From Pseudomonadota bacterium (GTDB lineage: Bacteria > Pseudomonadota > Gammaproteobacteria > Ga0077536), in contig JADJYF010000002.1 in the NCBI GenBank assembly GCA_016719885.1, forward strand, positions 1 to 64,000: a stretch of 64,000 bases of DNA, written 5' to 3'. Each line of letters starts with the position of its first letter. Position 1 is the stretch's first letter. The notes under the pieces were generated by a model that was given only the letters and a program-made list of their open reading frames with translations, was not told the DNA's origin and made no database searches. Positions 53,211 to 61,734 of this stretch are shown here, piece by piece. The position numbers were made by a program, and so were the translations under genes.

Positions 53211-53865
53211 GCGCAGCTCCCCATACCTTGGCCAGCCACGCCGGAGCGGCATCCAGGGCGCCGCGATAGCCATTCACGTCGTAGTGACCGTTGACCGTGG
53301 CGGTGGTGAGGGTGATGGGCCGCCCGTCAGCCGCGAGACTGGCGACGCGCGCCTCGAGCGGCGCGAGGGGGAACAGTTCATCGCTGGCGCTGTGAAAGGC
53401 ATGCACCGGCACCGTGCAATCGAAGTCGCGATTCGGGTAGCCGGCTACCGGCAGGGCGGCGCTGAAGCGCGCCGGGTAGTGTTCGATGAAATGCCAGGTG
53501 CCGATCGCGCCCATGCTGTAACCACCGATCACGCTGCGCGCGGGCGTGACGCCGTAGGCGTGCGACGCGCCCTCGAGCAGGGCCATGACCAGCGCTTCGT
53601 TGTCCTCGGTGTGCCACTGGCCATTGATGGCTTCCGGCGCGATGCACACCGGCGCCAGTTCGCGCAGCGCCGGCTCGAACAGGTATTCGAGCAAGGGCCG
53701 ACCGTAGTAGCGCGTCGGGGTGCCGGCGTAATGCAGGATCATCACCAGTGGGCGGCGACCATCGGCGGGCGCCGCCGCCGGCACCGACAGCGTGTAGCGC
53801 GCCACGTGCCCTTGCGCCTGCTTGAATTCGATGTCGTGTATGCCGGCGCTTGCGGGAAATTGCAT
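53206..53865 (-). CDS. Alpha/beta-hydrolase (esterase/dienelactone hydrolase-like)
   Basis: 219 residues. The nucleophile elbow is VIGGYSMGAIGTWHF with Ser in G-Y-S-M-G; the acid is probably in FHSASDELFPLAPLE and the base His in VNGHYDVNGYRG. HYAGTPTRYYG near residue 45 forms the oxyanion region. There is no signal peptide. It is likely a cytoplasmic carboxylesterase. Its stop codon lies inside a REP-like repeat, so its last residues (VWGAAL) may have been set by insertion of that element. Confidence 0.87.
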   Translation of the reverse strand: MQFPASAGIHDIEFKQAQGHVARYTLSVPAAAPADGRRPLVMILHYAGTPTRYYGRPLLEYLFEPALRELAPVCIAPEAINGQWHTEDNEALVMALLEGASHAYGVTPARSVIGGYSMGAIGTWHFIEHYPARFSAALPVAGYPNRDFDCTVPVHAFHSASDELFPLAPLEARVASLAADGRPITLTTATVNGHYDVNGYRGALDAAPAWLAKVWGAAL

Positions 53866-54030
53866 GGTGGCCTGGTTCCTCTGGTGAGGGCCGCACTATA
53901 GAGCCCTGCATGTCGCGCGCACCAGCGCGCCGCACCGCCGGGCGGGCATCATCGACGGCCGCGCGCGCCTCGCCGTGCGCCGCTCGTCCGTGCCAGAATG
54001 CGCCTTCCTCCCAGCGAGCAAGGCGACGCC

Positions 54031-55173
54031 ATGAGACTCAGTACCGAGCGAATCCTGACCTCCCACGTGGGCAGCCTGCCGCGCCCCGACGCCTTGAGCG
54101 ATCTGTTGCTGCGCAAGGAATTCGGCGAGGACATCGATGCCGACGTCTTCCAGGCCGAGGTGCTGGCCGCGGTCAAGCAGGCGGTGGCGCGCCAGGTGGA
54201 GGCGGGCGTCGACATCGTCAGCGATGGCGAGATGAGCAAGATCGGCTATGCGACCTACATCAAGGATCGCTGCACCGGCTTCTCCGGCGACAGCCCGCGC
54301 AACCCGCCGGCGGATCTCGCCCGCTACCCGGCCTTCATGCAGCGCACCGCGCAGCAGGGCCAGGCGCCCAACATCCTGCGCCCCTGTTGTACCGGCGAAA
54401 TCGAAGTGCGCGATCGCAGCGCGCTCGACGCCGACCTGACCAATTTCCGCGAGGCGCTGGAAGGCGCCGACGTGGTCGAGGGCTTTCTCAACGCCGCGTC
54501 GCCGGGCGTGATCGGCGCCTTCCTGCCCAACCAGCACTATCCCAGCGAGCGCGCCTATCTCGAGGCCCTGGCCAAGGTGCTGCGCGAAGAATACGAAGCC
54601 ATCAACCAGGCCGGCTTCGTGGTGCAGATCGACTGCCCCGATCTCGCCATGGCGCGCCACACCCAGTACAAGGATCTCAGCGACGCCGAGTTCATCCGCC
54701 ATGCGGAACTGCATGTCGAGGTCTTGAACCACGCGCTCGAACACGTGCCGGCGCAGGCCGCGCGCCTGCACCTGTGCTGGGGCAATTACGACGGGCCGCA
54801 CGACTTCGATATTCCGCTCGCCAAGATCATGCGCGTGCTGCACAAGGTCAAACCGCAGGTGATCTCCTTCGAGTCGGCCAATCCGCGTCACGCCCACGAG
54901 TGGCGGGTGTGGGAAGAAATCGCGCCGCCGGACGACAAGGTGCTGATGCCGGGCGTGATCGACACCACCTGCAATTTCATCGAGCACCCGGAATACGTGG
55001 CCGAGCGCATTTGTCGCTTCGCCGACATCGTCGGGCGCGAACGGGTGATCGCCGGCACCGACTGTGGCTTCGGCACGTTCGCCAAGTACGGGCGCGTCGA
55101 CCCGGACATTGCCTATGCCAAGTTGAAGACCCTGGCCGAGGGCGCGGCGATCGCGACCCGGCGTTTGTGGTGA
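54031..55173 (+). CDS. Cobalamin-independent methionine synthase (MetE C-domain)-like zinc protein
   Basis: 380 residues from ATG 54031 (MRLSTERILTSHVGSLPRP). It matches the C-terminal TIM barrel of MetE without the N-terminal half. The zinc ligands are complete: H247 and C249 in LHLCWGNYDGPHD, E281 in SFESANPRHAHEW, and C345 in GTDCGFGTFAKYG. Stand-alone proteins of this kind transfer alkyl groups to thiols, including epoxyalkane:coenzyme-M transferase relatives. The thiol partner here is unknown. It opens a long co-oriented series, separated from the phosphatase gene by a family 2 REP pair. Confidence 0.88.
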   Translation: MRLSTERILTSHVGSLPRPDALSDLLLRKEFGEDIDADVFQAEVLAAVKQAVARQVEAGVDIVSDGEMSKIGYATYIKDRCTGFSGDSPRNPPADLARYPAFMQRTAQQGQAPNILRPCCTGEIEVRDRSALDADLTNFREALEGADVVEGFLNAASPGVIGAFLPNQHYPSERAYLEALAKVLREEYEAINQAGFVVQIDCPDLAMARHTQYKDLSDAEFIRHAELHVEVLNHALEHVPAQAARLHLCWGNYDGPHDFDIPLAKIMRVLHKVKPQVISFESANPRHAHEWRVWEEIAPPDDKVLMPGVIDTTCNFIEHPEYVAERICRFADIVGRERVIAGTDCGFGTFAKYGRVDPDIAYAKLKTLAEGAAIATRRLW

Positions 55174-55203
55174 CCCAGCCGACATGCGATTGCAACGATA
55201 CCT

Positions 55204-55283
55204 TGCAGGTGCGAACTCATTCGCACATTCAACGCCGGAGGCCGGCGCCACGCATCGTCGCGAACGTGCGAATGCATTCGCAT
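55204..55283. repeat. REP-like repeat family 2, degenerate inverted pair
   Basis: TGCAGGTGCGAACTCATTCG plus CACA (55204-55227) faces a shorter copy, GTGCGAATGCATTCGCAT (55266-55283). It occupies most of the 126-bp gap upstream of the phosphatase gene, ending 16 bp before its ATG. Confidence 0.75.
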
Positions 55284-55299
55284 CGACAAGGGAAATGAC

Positions 55300-56328
55300 A
55301 TGCAAGCCGCAGTGAGCGACGACCTGGTGGTGGGCGTCGCCGTCGAATTACAGGGCGACGGCCGTTATCGCTTCGAATGGGATGAGCGCTTCACCGACGC
55401 AGGTGTGAAGATTTATGGCGGCGCCTCGCCATCGGCCATCGATCGCGGTCAGCCGCTCGCGATGGACGCACGGCCCGGCGTCAGCGTCCCGGCCCGCCGC
55501 CCAGGCCTGCGCGAATACTTCCTGCTCGAGCGGCGCGACGGCAGCGGACTCATCGTCGCACAGCGCAACGTGCCGATGAGCGGCAGCATCAACTTCCGCG
55601 ACCTCGGCGGCTACGCCACCGCCGACGGCCGACGCGTGCAATGGGGACGCTTGTTCCGCTCCGGGCACATGGCCAATCTCGGCGCCGACAGCGTGGCGCA
55701 GTTCAGCGAGCTCGGCATACGCACGGTGTGCGACTTCCGCACCAGCGAGGAGCGCGCCAGCGAATCGCGCGGGCTGCCCGGCGAGCCGCGCCTGGAAGTG
55801 CTGGAGATCACGCCCGGCATCGGTGACCGCTATTTCTTCAATCGCCTGTTCGCCAGCACCCAGGAGCCGCAGCCGGTGCTCGATGCCATGCACGAAATGA
55901 TGCGGGTGCTGGTCATCAGCGCCGCGCCGCGCTACCAGCGGCTGTTCGAAGTGCTGATGGAATGCGGCCCCGGCGCGGTGCTGATCAACTGCTCGGCGGG
56001 CAAGGAGCGCACCGGCGTGGCCTCGGCGCTGCTGCTGACGGCGCTGGGCGTGCCGCGTTCCACCATCCTTAAGGACTTCATGCTCTCGCAGCGCTACTTC
56101 CCCTACGAGGCGGAGATCCCGCGCGTCATTACCAAGTACGAGGTCAAGTGGCCCATGGAGGTGGCGCGGCCCTTGATCACGCCGCTGTTGGAAACCCGCG
56201 AAAGCTATTTACAATCCGCCTTCGCCGCCATCGATGAACACTACGGCTCGGGGGAAGGGCTGCTCAAGACCCTCTACGGTCTCGGGCCCGCGGAGCTCGC
56301 ACGGCTGCGCGCGCATTACACATCCTAG
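55300..56328 (+). CDS. Tyrosine-protein phosphatase-like protein with N-terminal beta domain
   Basis: 342 residues. The catalytic P loop is C231-SAGKE-R237-TG in LINCSAGKERTGVASALLL, the Cx5R signature of PTPs. NFRDLGGYATADGRRVQWG (about residue 98) and a TVCDFRTSEER segment place it with the bacterial PTP/lipid phosphatase group (LipA/MptpB-like) that may use phosphoinositides or phosphotyrosine. An N-terminal domain of about 90 residues (ELQGDGRYRFEWDERFTD) looks like a beta sandwich. It is the first of a closely spaced series continuing with the mobile-domain gene 31 bp on. Confidence 0.87.
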   Translation: MQAAVSDDLVVGVAVELQGDGRYRFEWDERFTDAGVKIYGGASPSAIDRGQPLAMDARPGVSVPARRPGLREYFLLERRDGSGLIVAQRNVPMSGSINFRDLGGYATADGRRVQWGRLFRSGHMANLGADSVAQFSELGIRTVCDFRTSEERASESRGLPGEPRLEVLEITPGIGDRYFFNRLFASTQEPQPVLDAMHEMMRVLVISAAPRYQRLFEVLMECGPGAVLINCSAGKERTGVASALLLTALGVPRSTILKDFMLSQRYFPYEAEIPRVITKYEVKWPMEVARPLITPLLETRESYLQSAFAAIDEHYGSGEGLLKTLYGLGPAELARLRAHYTS

Positions 56329-56359
56329 CCACACGCACACACAGACGAGGGGAGTACGC

Positions 56360-57097
56360 ATGGCCAAGCTCATGGTCGACACCGACAAATACGGCTACCA
56401 GTCGGAATTCGCCGCGGTCGAGGCTTACAACAGCGCGGTCAAGGACCTGGTACGCCAACGCTTCGCCGCCGCCGGCAAACCGTGGCGCGAGTTCGTGTTC
56501 GGCCCCGACGCGGCGGTGGTGACCAAGGCCGACATGGAGGCCATCGAAGCGCGGCTGCTGGGCATGGGTTATCGCTTCGCGCCGTCGGCGATGTCGTCGG
56601 CCATCGAGCGCCCCGAGGCCTACAAGGACGCCGGTCTCAACAATCCCGATTTCAGTTTCGAACACGAGGGCGCGCCGACCGCGGCGGCCGACGCCGACGG
56701 GCGCGAACTGCGGGGCGCCGGCGACAATGTCGTCACCTACCAGGCCAACATGACCGGCATCGCGCGCTACGTGCGCACCAGCGACAAGGTGCTCGAATAC
56801 CTGACCCACGGCGTGCCGGCCGACACCATCGCCATCGTCGATGATTCCGGCGGCACCTTGACCGCGCCGGTGCTGGAGAAATTCAAGGGCGTGCTGTGCG
56901 CCGGCGGCACCACCCGCTCGCATCTCGCCATCCTGACCCGCGAGTACGGCATTCCCTGCCTCATGAATTCACGCCTGTCCGGCATCAAGGACGGCGATCG
57001 CGTCGAGGTGGAGATCTCGGCGCGGGCCAAGACCGGCGAAGACTATGCCCACGGCATCGACGCCTCGGCGCGTGTCTGGCGCCTCACCCGCGGCTGA
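56360..57097 (+). CDS. Stand-alone PEP-utilising-enzyme mobile (phosphohistidine) domain protein
   Basis: 245 residues from ATG 56360 (GAGGGGAG about 9 bases upstream). The C-terminal third is a PEP-synthase/PPDK swivel domain with the phospho-acceptor H188 in GGTTRSHLAILTREYGIPCL and the following KDGDRVEVEIS. The first 130 residues (KLMVDTDKYGYQSEFAAVEA, WREFVFGPDAAVVTKADMEA) match nothing I know. Neither an ATP-grasp nor a PEP-binding TIM barrel is in this protein or the window, so the phosphate source must be elsewhere or the His has another job. It is followed after 31 bp by an unknown gene. Confidence 0.8.
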   Translation: MAKLMVDTDKYGYQSEFAAVEAYNSAVKDLVRQRFAAAGKPWREFVFGPDAAVVTKADMEAIEARLLGMGYRFAPSAMSSAIERPEAYKDAGLNNPDFSFEHEGAPTAAADADGRELRGAGDNVVTYQANMTGIARYVRTSDKVLEYLTHGVPADTIAIVDDSGGTLTAPVLEKFKGVLCAGGTTRSHLAILTREYGIPCLMNSRLSGIKDGDRVEVEISARAKTGEDYAHGIDASARVWRLTRG

Positions 57098-57128
57098 TGC
57101 CGCGCGCGACGACCCTCATCAGGAATCC

Positions 57129-58685
57129 ATGACGATGTCCGGCAACAAGCTCACCTACGCCCAGCTGCTCGAGACCAACAACCTCATTCAGCAGAACGCC
57201 GATGAAACCTACTGGCTGTGCGCCACGCGCACCGTGCAGGAATCGAAGATCTTCCCGGTCTCGGCCTACATCCTGTTCTCGTATCTCAACTGCTTCTACC
57301 GCTACCCGGTGTTGCTGAAGAAGATTGAAGAGCACATGTCGGCCGAGGAGATCGGCGACCGCGCGCGCAACAGCGGCATCAAGATAGTGGCCTGGACCAT
57401 TCCCTGCTTCTACCTGCTGGGCCGCGAGATGCTGATCAACTGGGGCGTGATCAAACCCACCGACGCGGTCGACGACGTCACCTACGTGATGGATTTCTGG
57501 AAGCGCTTCCAGCTGTCCTGGCATCGCAACAACGGCAATCTCACCAATCGCATGGCCAACCATCGCGGCCAGATCCTGCCCGAGCAGCGCCTGCAGGTGT
57601 ACCACGCCGACGCCTTCGAATGCCGCATCGGCGACGAACTGCACACCGCCGCGCAGAACTTCATGGCCACCATCGCCCAGTACGGCTTCCTGGTGTCCTG
57701 CGAGTGCCGCGTCACCACCCACAACCACGGGCCCTACAAGATCTCGGACACGCGCGAGATGCTGGTGCGCGAATTCCGCGAGCTGTCGGAATACGACTAC
57801 CCGTGGCTGGACGGCGTCGGCAAGGACATCCCCTACAACAACCTGACCGTGACCATGATGCTGGAAGGCATCCACATCAACCTGTTGGACGACTGGGGCT
57901 CGTTCGAATCCGAGCCGGAGATGAAGCCCGAACACATCGTCGCGGTCGGCCTCTATACCCAGGACAACCTGACCCACGTGCCGGTCCCGGTGGGCATGGG
58001 CAGCCGCGAGGAATTGACGGCGACCTTCAACGATCTCAACGCGCGCATCAAGGCCGCCACCGCCAAGCTGTGGGAGCAGATGGCGGGCTGGACGCGCGAC
58101 CAGCAGCTCGACGCCGGCGCGCTGGTGTATTTCGCCATCGCCAAGGAAATGGCGCACATCGCCGGCTGCTATGACGCCGACGACTGGATGATGATCGACG
58201 AGCGCACCGAGCGTTTCCGTCCGCTGTTGAACGACGAATACGGCAACCTGTTCCTCGGCGAACTGGTGGGTTACATCTCGACCCCCAGCCAGCGCATGCA
58301 CGACTACTACATGATGCAACACACCGATCTGCCGCGCCGCGCGTTGTCCTATTTCCCCTACTCGATGCTCGACGACACCGACTATGCGCCGAGCGTCGGA
58401 CCGATGCGCCCGGGCTTGAGCAACCTGCCGCCCAAGGTCGACCGCTATCGCACCTCGCGGGGCGTCATGAGCCAGGAGGAGTACAACCGCGCGAGTCGCG
58501 AGTTCGTGCCCGATCCGTGCAACGAGAAGTACCGCTTCCTGTGCACCGACTGGGTCAAGTACCACTACGACACGCCGCTGGCGGACGAACTGTTCAAGAC
58601 GGAGCAGCAGCATTCGCGGCTGCTGAAGGGCAAGGGTGCGGGCCTCACGCGCGCCGACATCGAAGCGCTGCGCGCCAAGGGTTGA
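57129..58685 (+). CDS. Large conserved protein of unknown function in the PEP/carboxyltransferase block
   Basis: 518 residues from ATG 57129 (ATG 57135 is also possible). The sequence is rich in Tyr, Trp, His and Met and looks like a soluble enzyme. Distinct stretches are SLNCFYR-type YLNCFYRYPVLLKKIEEHM, FWKRFQLSWHRNNGNLTNRM, CECRVTTHNHGPYKISDTRE, a metal-site-like KEMAHIAGCYDADDWMMIDE, and QRMHDYYMMQHTDLPRRALS. No known motif was found, although the paired His/Asp/Cys runs suggest bound metal. It is tightly spaced between the mobile-domain gene (31 bp) and the next unknown gene (13 bp), so all three should act together. Confidence 0.72.
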   Translation: MTMSGNKLTYAQLLETNNLIQQNADETYWLCATRTVQESKIFPVSAYILFSYLNCFYRYPVLLKKIEEHMSAEEIGDRARNSGIKIVAWTIPCFYLLGREMLINWGVIKPTDAVDDVTYVMDFWKRFQLSWHRNNGNLTNRMANHRGQILPEQRLQVYHADAFECRIGDELHTAAQNFMATIAQYGFLVSCECRVTTHNHGPYKISDTREMLVREFRELSEYDYPWLDGVGKDIPYNNLTVTMMLEGIHINLLDDWGSFESEPEMKPEHIVAVGLYTQDNLTHVPVPVGMGSREELTATFNDLNARIKAATAKLWEQMAGWTRDQQLDAGALVYFAIAKEMAHIAGCYDADDWMMIDERTERFRPLLNDEYGNLFLGELVGYISTPSQRMHDYYMMQHTDLPRRALSYFPYSMLDDTDYAPSVGPMRPGLSNLPPKVDRYRTSRGVMSQEEYNRASREFVPDPCNEKYRFLCTDWVKYHYDTPLADELFKTEQQHSRLLKGKGAGLTRADIEALRAKG

Positions 58686-58698
58686 GGGGGATACGCAC

Positions 58699-59304
58699 AT
58701 GGCAACCGAACTCCACCAGGTGATGCACGGCGTCGCCATCCGCAAGCATGGCGATGCCAAGGCGGTCGCCGCGCTTGCCGGCCTGCCGCTCGCGCGCGTC
58801 GAAGCCGTGCTGACGGGCGCCGTGGCCGGCGGCCGCGTCGCCGAGGTCGACGGCAAGTACATGCTGACGCCCTGTGGCCAGATGATGCTGGCCGGCGAGT
58901 ACTCGCGCTTCAACGACGCCTTGCGCGCCAACGCCGATTTCGTCGCTGCCTACCAGCGCTTCGAAGTCATCAACAAGGACTTGAAGCAGCTCATCACCGA
59001 CTGGCAGACCATGGAAGTCGGCGGCAAGCGCGTCGCCAACGATCATTCCAACAAGGATTACGACGAGCGCGTAATCGCCCGCCTGGGCGATCTGCACGAG
59101 CGCTTCGAACCGATATTGAAAAAACTCTGCGCCGGTGAGCCGCGCCTCAAGGTCTACAGCGACAAGCTCGGCGCGGCGCTGGAGAAGGCCGAGGACGGCG
59201 ACGTGGCGTGGGTGTCCGACGCCAAGCTCGACAGCTATCACACCGTGTGGTTCGAACTGCACGAAGATCTTCTGCGTATTCTCGGCCACGTGCGCGAGGA
59301 ATAG
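58699..59304 (+). CDS. Conserved protein of unknown function with winged-helix-like N-terminus
   Basis: 201 residues from ATG 58699 (GAGGGGGAT about 9 bases upstream). The first 65 residues (KHGDAKAVAALAGLPLARVE, GRVAEVDGKYMLTPCGQMML) have the pattern of a winged helix. The remainder is helical (YSRFNDALRANADFVAAYQR, YDERVIARLGDLHERFEPIL) with a WFELHEDLLRILGHV C-terminus. Rather than a DNA-binding regulator, it could be an accessory subunit, since it is embedded 13 bp after one gene and 26 bp before the next. I do not recognise the family. Confidence 0.7.
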   Translation: MATELHQVMHGVAIRKHGDAKAVAALAGLPLARVEAVLTGAVAGGRVAEVDGKYMLTPCGQMMLAGEYSRFNDALRANADFVAAYQRFEVINKDLKQLITDWQTMEVGGKRVANDHSNKDYDERVIARLGDLHERFEPILKKLCAGEPRLKVYSDKLGAALEKAEDGDVAWVSDAKLDSYHTVWFELHEDLLRILGHVREE

Positions 59305-59330
59305 GTACAACGCGACGCGGCACACAGACC

Positions 59331-60791
59331 ATGGCACACGTAGAATTCCTCGATGAAACGATGCGCGACGGGCAGCAAAGCCTGTGGGGCATGCGCATGA
59401 CGGCCGGCATGGCCTTGCCGGTCACGCCCCTGATCGATCGCGTCGGCTACCGCGTGGTCGATCTGACCGGCTCTTCGCAGTTCGAAGTCTTGATCCGCGA
59501 ATGCCGCGAGAATCCGTGGGACGGTCTCGACCTGCTGGTGCAATCCATGCCGCGCTCCAAGCTGCGCGCCGGCATGCGTTCGAACGCGGCGGTGACTTTC
59601 AGCGTCACGCCCGATGCCTTGATGGACGCCTGGATCCGGCAGTTGAACGAACACGGCTGTCGCAGCTTCTGGATCTATGACGTGCTGTTCAACATCGACA
59701 AGATGCACAGGCTCGCCAAGATCGCCAAGGCCTATGGCTCCGAGGTGGCCGGCACGGTGATGTACACCCTGAGCCCGGTGCATTCGGACGAGTACTTCGC
59801 CGACAAGGCCGCGCAGATTGCCGCCTCGCCGGACATCGACACCATCCTGCTCTACGACACCGCCGGCGTGCTCGATGCCGAACGCATCAAGACCCTGGTG
59901 CCGGCCATCGTCGCGCGCATCGGCGGACGGCCGCTGGAGCTGCATTCAAATAATCGTCTCGGCCAGTCGGTGCAGGCCTACCTGGCCGGCATCGAGTGCG
60001 GCGTGAACATCCTGCACACCAGCACGCGGCCACTGGCCAACGGTCCGGCGGTGCCGTCCATCGAGGTGATGGCGCGCAACGTCACGCGCCGCGGCCATAC
60101 CCACGACATCGACGAGAAACTGTTGAAGCCCATCGCCGACCATTTCGAGAAGGTCGGCCACGCCGCCGGCTATCTCGTCAACCAGTTCGCCGAATACGAC
60201 GTGCTGTCGGTCGATCACCAGATCCCGGGCGGCATGGTCGGCACGCTGCGCGCGCAGCTCGCCAAGCACAACATGTCGGACAAGCTCGAGGAAGTATTCG
60301 AGGAAACCGCCATCGTGCGCCGAGAACTCGGCTATCCCGGCATGGCCACGCCCTTCAGCCAGCTGGTCGGCATCCAGGCGGTGCTCAACATCGTCACCGG
60401 CAAGCGCTACAGCGTGGTGCCGGACGAAGTCATCCAGTACGCGGCCGGCTATTACGGCCAGACCGTCGCGCCCATCGAGGCCGCCGTCCTGGACCGCATC
60501 ATGAACGCGCCGCGCGCCAAGGACATCCTCGCCGAGCCGCCCGAACAACCGAGTATCGAAGAACTGCGCAAGCGTTACGCCGCCGCCAACGACGACGATC
60601 TGATCCTGAAGGCGCTGGTGCCCGAAGCGGATCTCGAACGCATGCGTGCCGCCGGGCCAGTCAAGACCACTTACCCTTTGCTGTCGACGCCGGAGCTCGA
60701 CCAGGTCGCGCGCTTGATGAAGCTCGCGACTTCGCCGGTGGTGGAAATTGCGTCGGCGGGCTTTGAGCTGAGTCTCAGGCGGAACGGCTGA
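59331..60791 (+). CDS. Pyruvate carboxylase/oxaloacetate decarboxylase carboxyltransferase-like protein
   Basis: 486 residues from ATG 59331. The HMGL-like TIM barrel opens VEFLDETMRDGQQSLWGMRM, with metal Asp and Arg in place, followed by the post-barrel region DHQIPGGMVGTLRAQLAKHN and PGMATPFSQLVGIQAVLNIV as in PycB and OadA. The barrel metal motif, normally H-T-H-D, reads LELHSNNRLGQ (H205-S-N207-N), so one histidine ligand is lost, and the GVNILHTSTRPLANGPAVPS segment is also altered. No biotin carrier domain or biotin carboxylase gene is present. It may carboxylate, decarboxylate or do an aldol-type reaction on an unknown substrate. Confidence 0.85.
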   Translation: MAHVEFLDETMRDGQQSLWGMRMTAGMALPVTPLIDRVGYRVVDLTGSSQFEVLIRECRENPWDGLDLLVQSMPRSKLRAGMRSNAAVTFSVTPDALMDAWIRQLNEHGCRSFWIYDVLFNIDKMHRLAKIAKAYGSEVAGTVMYTLSPVHSDEYFADKAAQIAASPDIDTILLYDTAGVLDAERIKTLVPAIVARIGGRPLELHSNNRLGQSVQAYLAGIECGVNILHTSTRPLANGPAVPSIEVMARNVTRRGHTHDIDEKLLKPIADHFEKVGHAAGYLVNQFAEYDVLSVDHQIPGGMVGTLRAQLAKHNMSDKLEEVFEETAIVRRELGYPGMATPFSQLVGIQAVLNIVTGKRYSVVPDEVIQYAAGYYGQTVAPIEAAVLDRIMNAPRAKDILAEPPEQPSIEELRKRYAAANDDDLILKALVPEADLERMRAAGPVKTTYPLLSTPELDQVARLMKLATSPVVEIASAGFELSLRRNG

Positions 60792-60831
60792 GTTCGGCCT
60801 CGTCGGGGCAAGTAGATTCAATAGCACCTTT

Positions 60832-60914
60832 GTGGGTCAGACTTCAGTCTGACATTGCTTGCATGTCGGGCCCCAGGGGCTCATCCATGAATGTCAGACT
60901 GAAGTCTGACCCAC
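60832..60914. repeat. REP-like repeat family 1, inverted pair
   Basis: GTGGGTCAGACTTCAGTCTG plus ACAT (60832-60855) is inverted perfectly at 60891-60914 across a 35-base spacer. It lies in the 143-bp gap before the SDR gene and ends 20 bp before its ATG, so the mRNA leader would carry the hairpin right beside the ribosome site. Confidence 0.88.
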
Positions 60915-60934
60915 AATTTAAAAGAGGAATAATC

Positions 60935-61717
60935 ATGGGTCGTCTCCAAGGCAAAATCGCGATGATCACCGGCGCCGGCGCCGGTATCGGCCAGGCCTGC
61001 ATGCGCATGTTCGCCAAGGAGGGCGCCACCGTGTTCGGCGTATCGCGTACCCAGGCCAATCTCGACGAAACCTTGAAGATGGTGCACGCGGTCGGCGGCA
61101 CGGGCAGCGTGTTCAGCGCCGATCTTTCCGACCCGGCGCAGGTCGAAGCCGCGGTCAATGCCTGCGTCAAGGAGTACGGCCGCATCGATATCCTGCTCAA
61201 CGCCGCCGGCGTCGGCTACAGCCACAAGTTGATCAGCGAAGGCTCGATGGACCCCATCGACACTACACCCATCGACAAGTGGCGCGAGATCATGGCCATC
61301 AATCTCGACAGCGTGTTCTACGTGAGCCGCCTGGTCGTGCGGCAGATGAAGCAGCAGAAGTCGGGCTCGATAGTCAACGTCGCCAGCATCTTCGGCATGG
61401 GCGGCGCGCCGGACGCGCACACCTACACCGCCACCAAGGGCGCCATCATCAATCTCACCCGCTCGATGGCGGTCGCCTACGTCGATGACGGCATACGCTG
61501 CAACGTGGTGGCGCCGGGATTCGTCAAGACGCAGATGGTGGAAATGGTGCTGGGCCAGTTGTTCTCGCCCGAGAACCCCAAGCTGATCGCGCCCATGGGC
61601 CGGCCGGCGACGGTGGAGGAGGTCGGCTACGCGTGCCTGTATCTTGCCTCCGATGAGGCGTCGTATTGCACCGGCACCGTGTTGTGCGTGGACGGCGGCT
61701 CGACGGGGCGGGCGTAA
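60935..61717 (+). CDS. Short-chain dehydrogenase/reductase
   Basis: 260 residues from ATG 60935 (AAGAGGA about 8 bases upstream). Classical SDR motifs are ITGAGAGIGQACMRMF, NAAGVGYSHK, NVASIFGMGGAPDAH with the catalytic Ser, and Tyr/Lys in HTYTATKGAIINLTRS; the C-terminus is VLCVDGGSTGRA. NAD is more likely than NADP from the loop, but this is not firm. It is the last gene of the co-oriented block; being flanked on both sides by family 1 REP pairs, it may be a separate unit. Confidence 0.9.
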   Translation: MGRLQGKIAMITGAGAGIGQACMRMFAKEGATVFGVSRTQANLDETLKMVHAVGGTGSVFSADLSDPAQVEAAVNACVKEYGRIDILLNAAGVGYSHKLISEGSMDPIDTTPIDKWREIMAINLDSVFYVSRLVVRQMKQQKSGSIVNVASIFGMGGAPDAHTYTATKGAIINLTRSMAVAYVDDGIRCNVVAPGFVKTQMVEMVLGQLFSPENPKLIAPMGRPATVEEVGYACLYLASDEASYCTGTVLCVDGGSTGRA

Positions 61718-61734
61718 GCCACGTGTGAGTCATC

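Noticed and set aside
57084..58931. A 615-codon minus-strand frame across the unknown 518-residue gene
   Set aside because: The plus-strand frame has ribosome-site spacing, tight neighbours and protein-like composition; the minus frame runs across two genes and is Val/Ala/Arg-rich noise.
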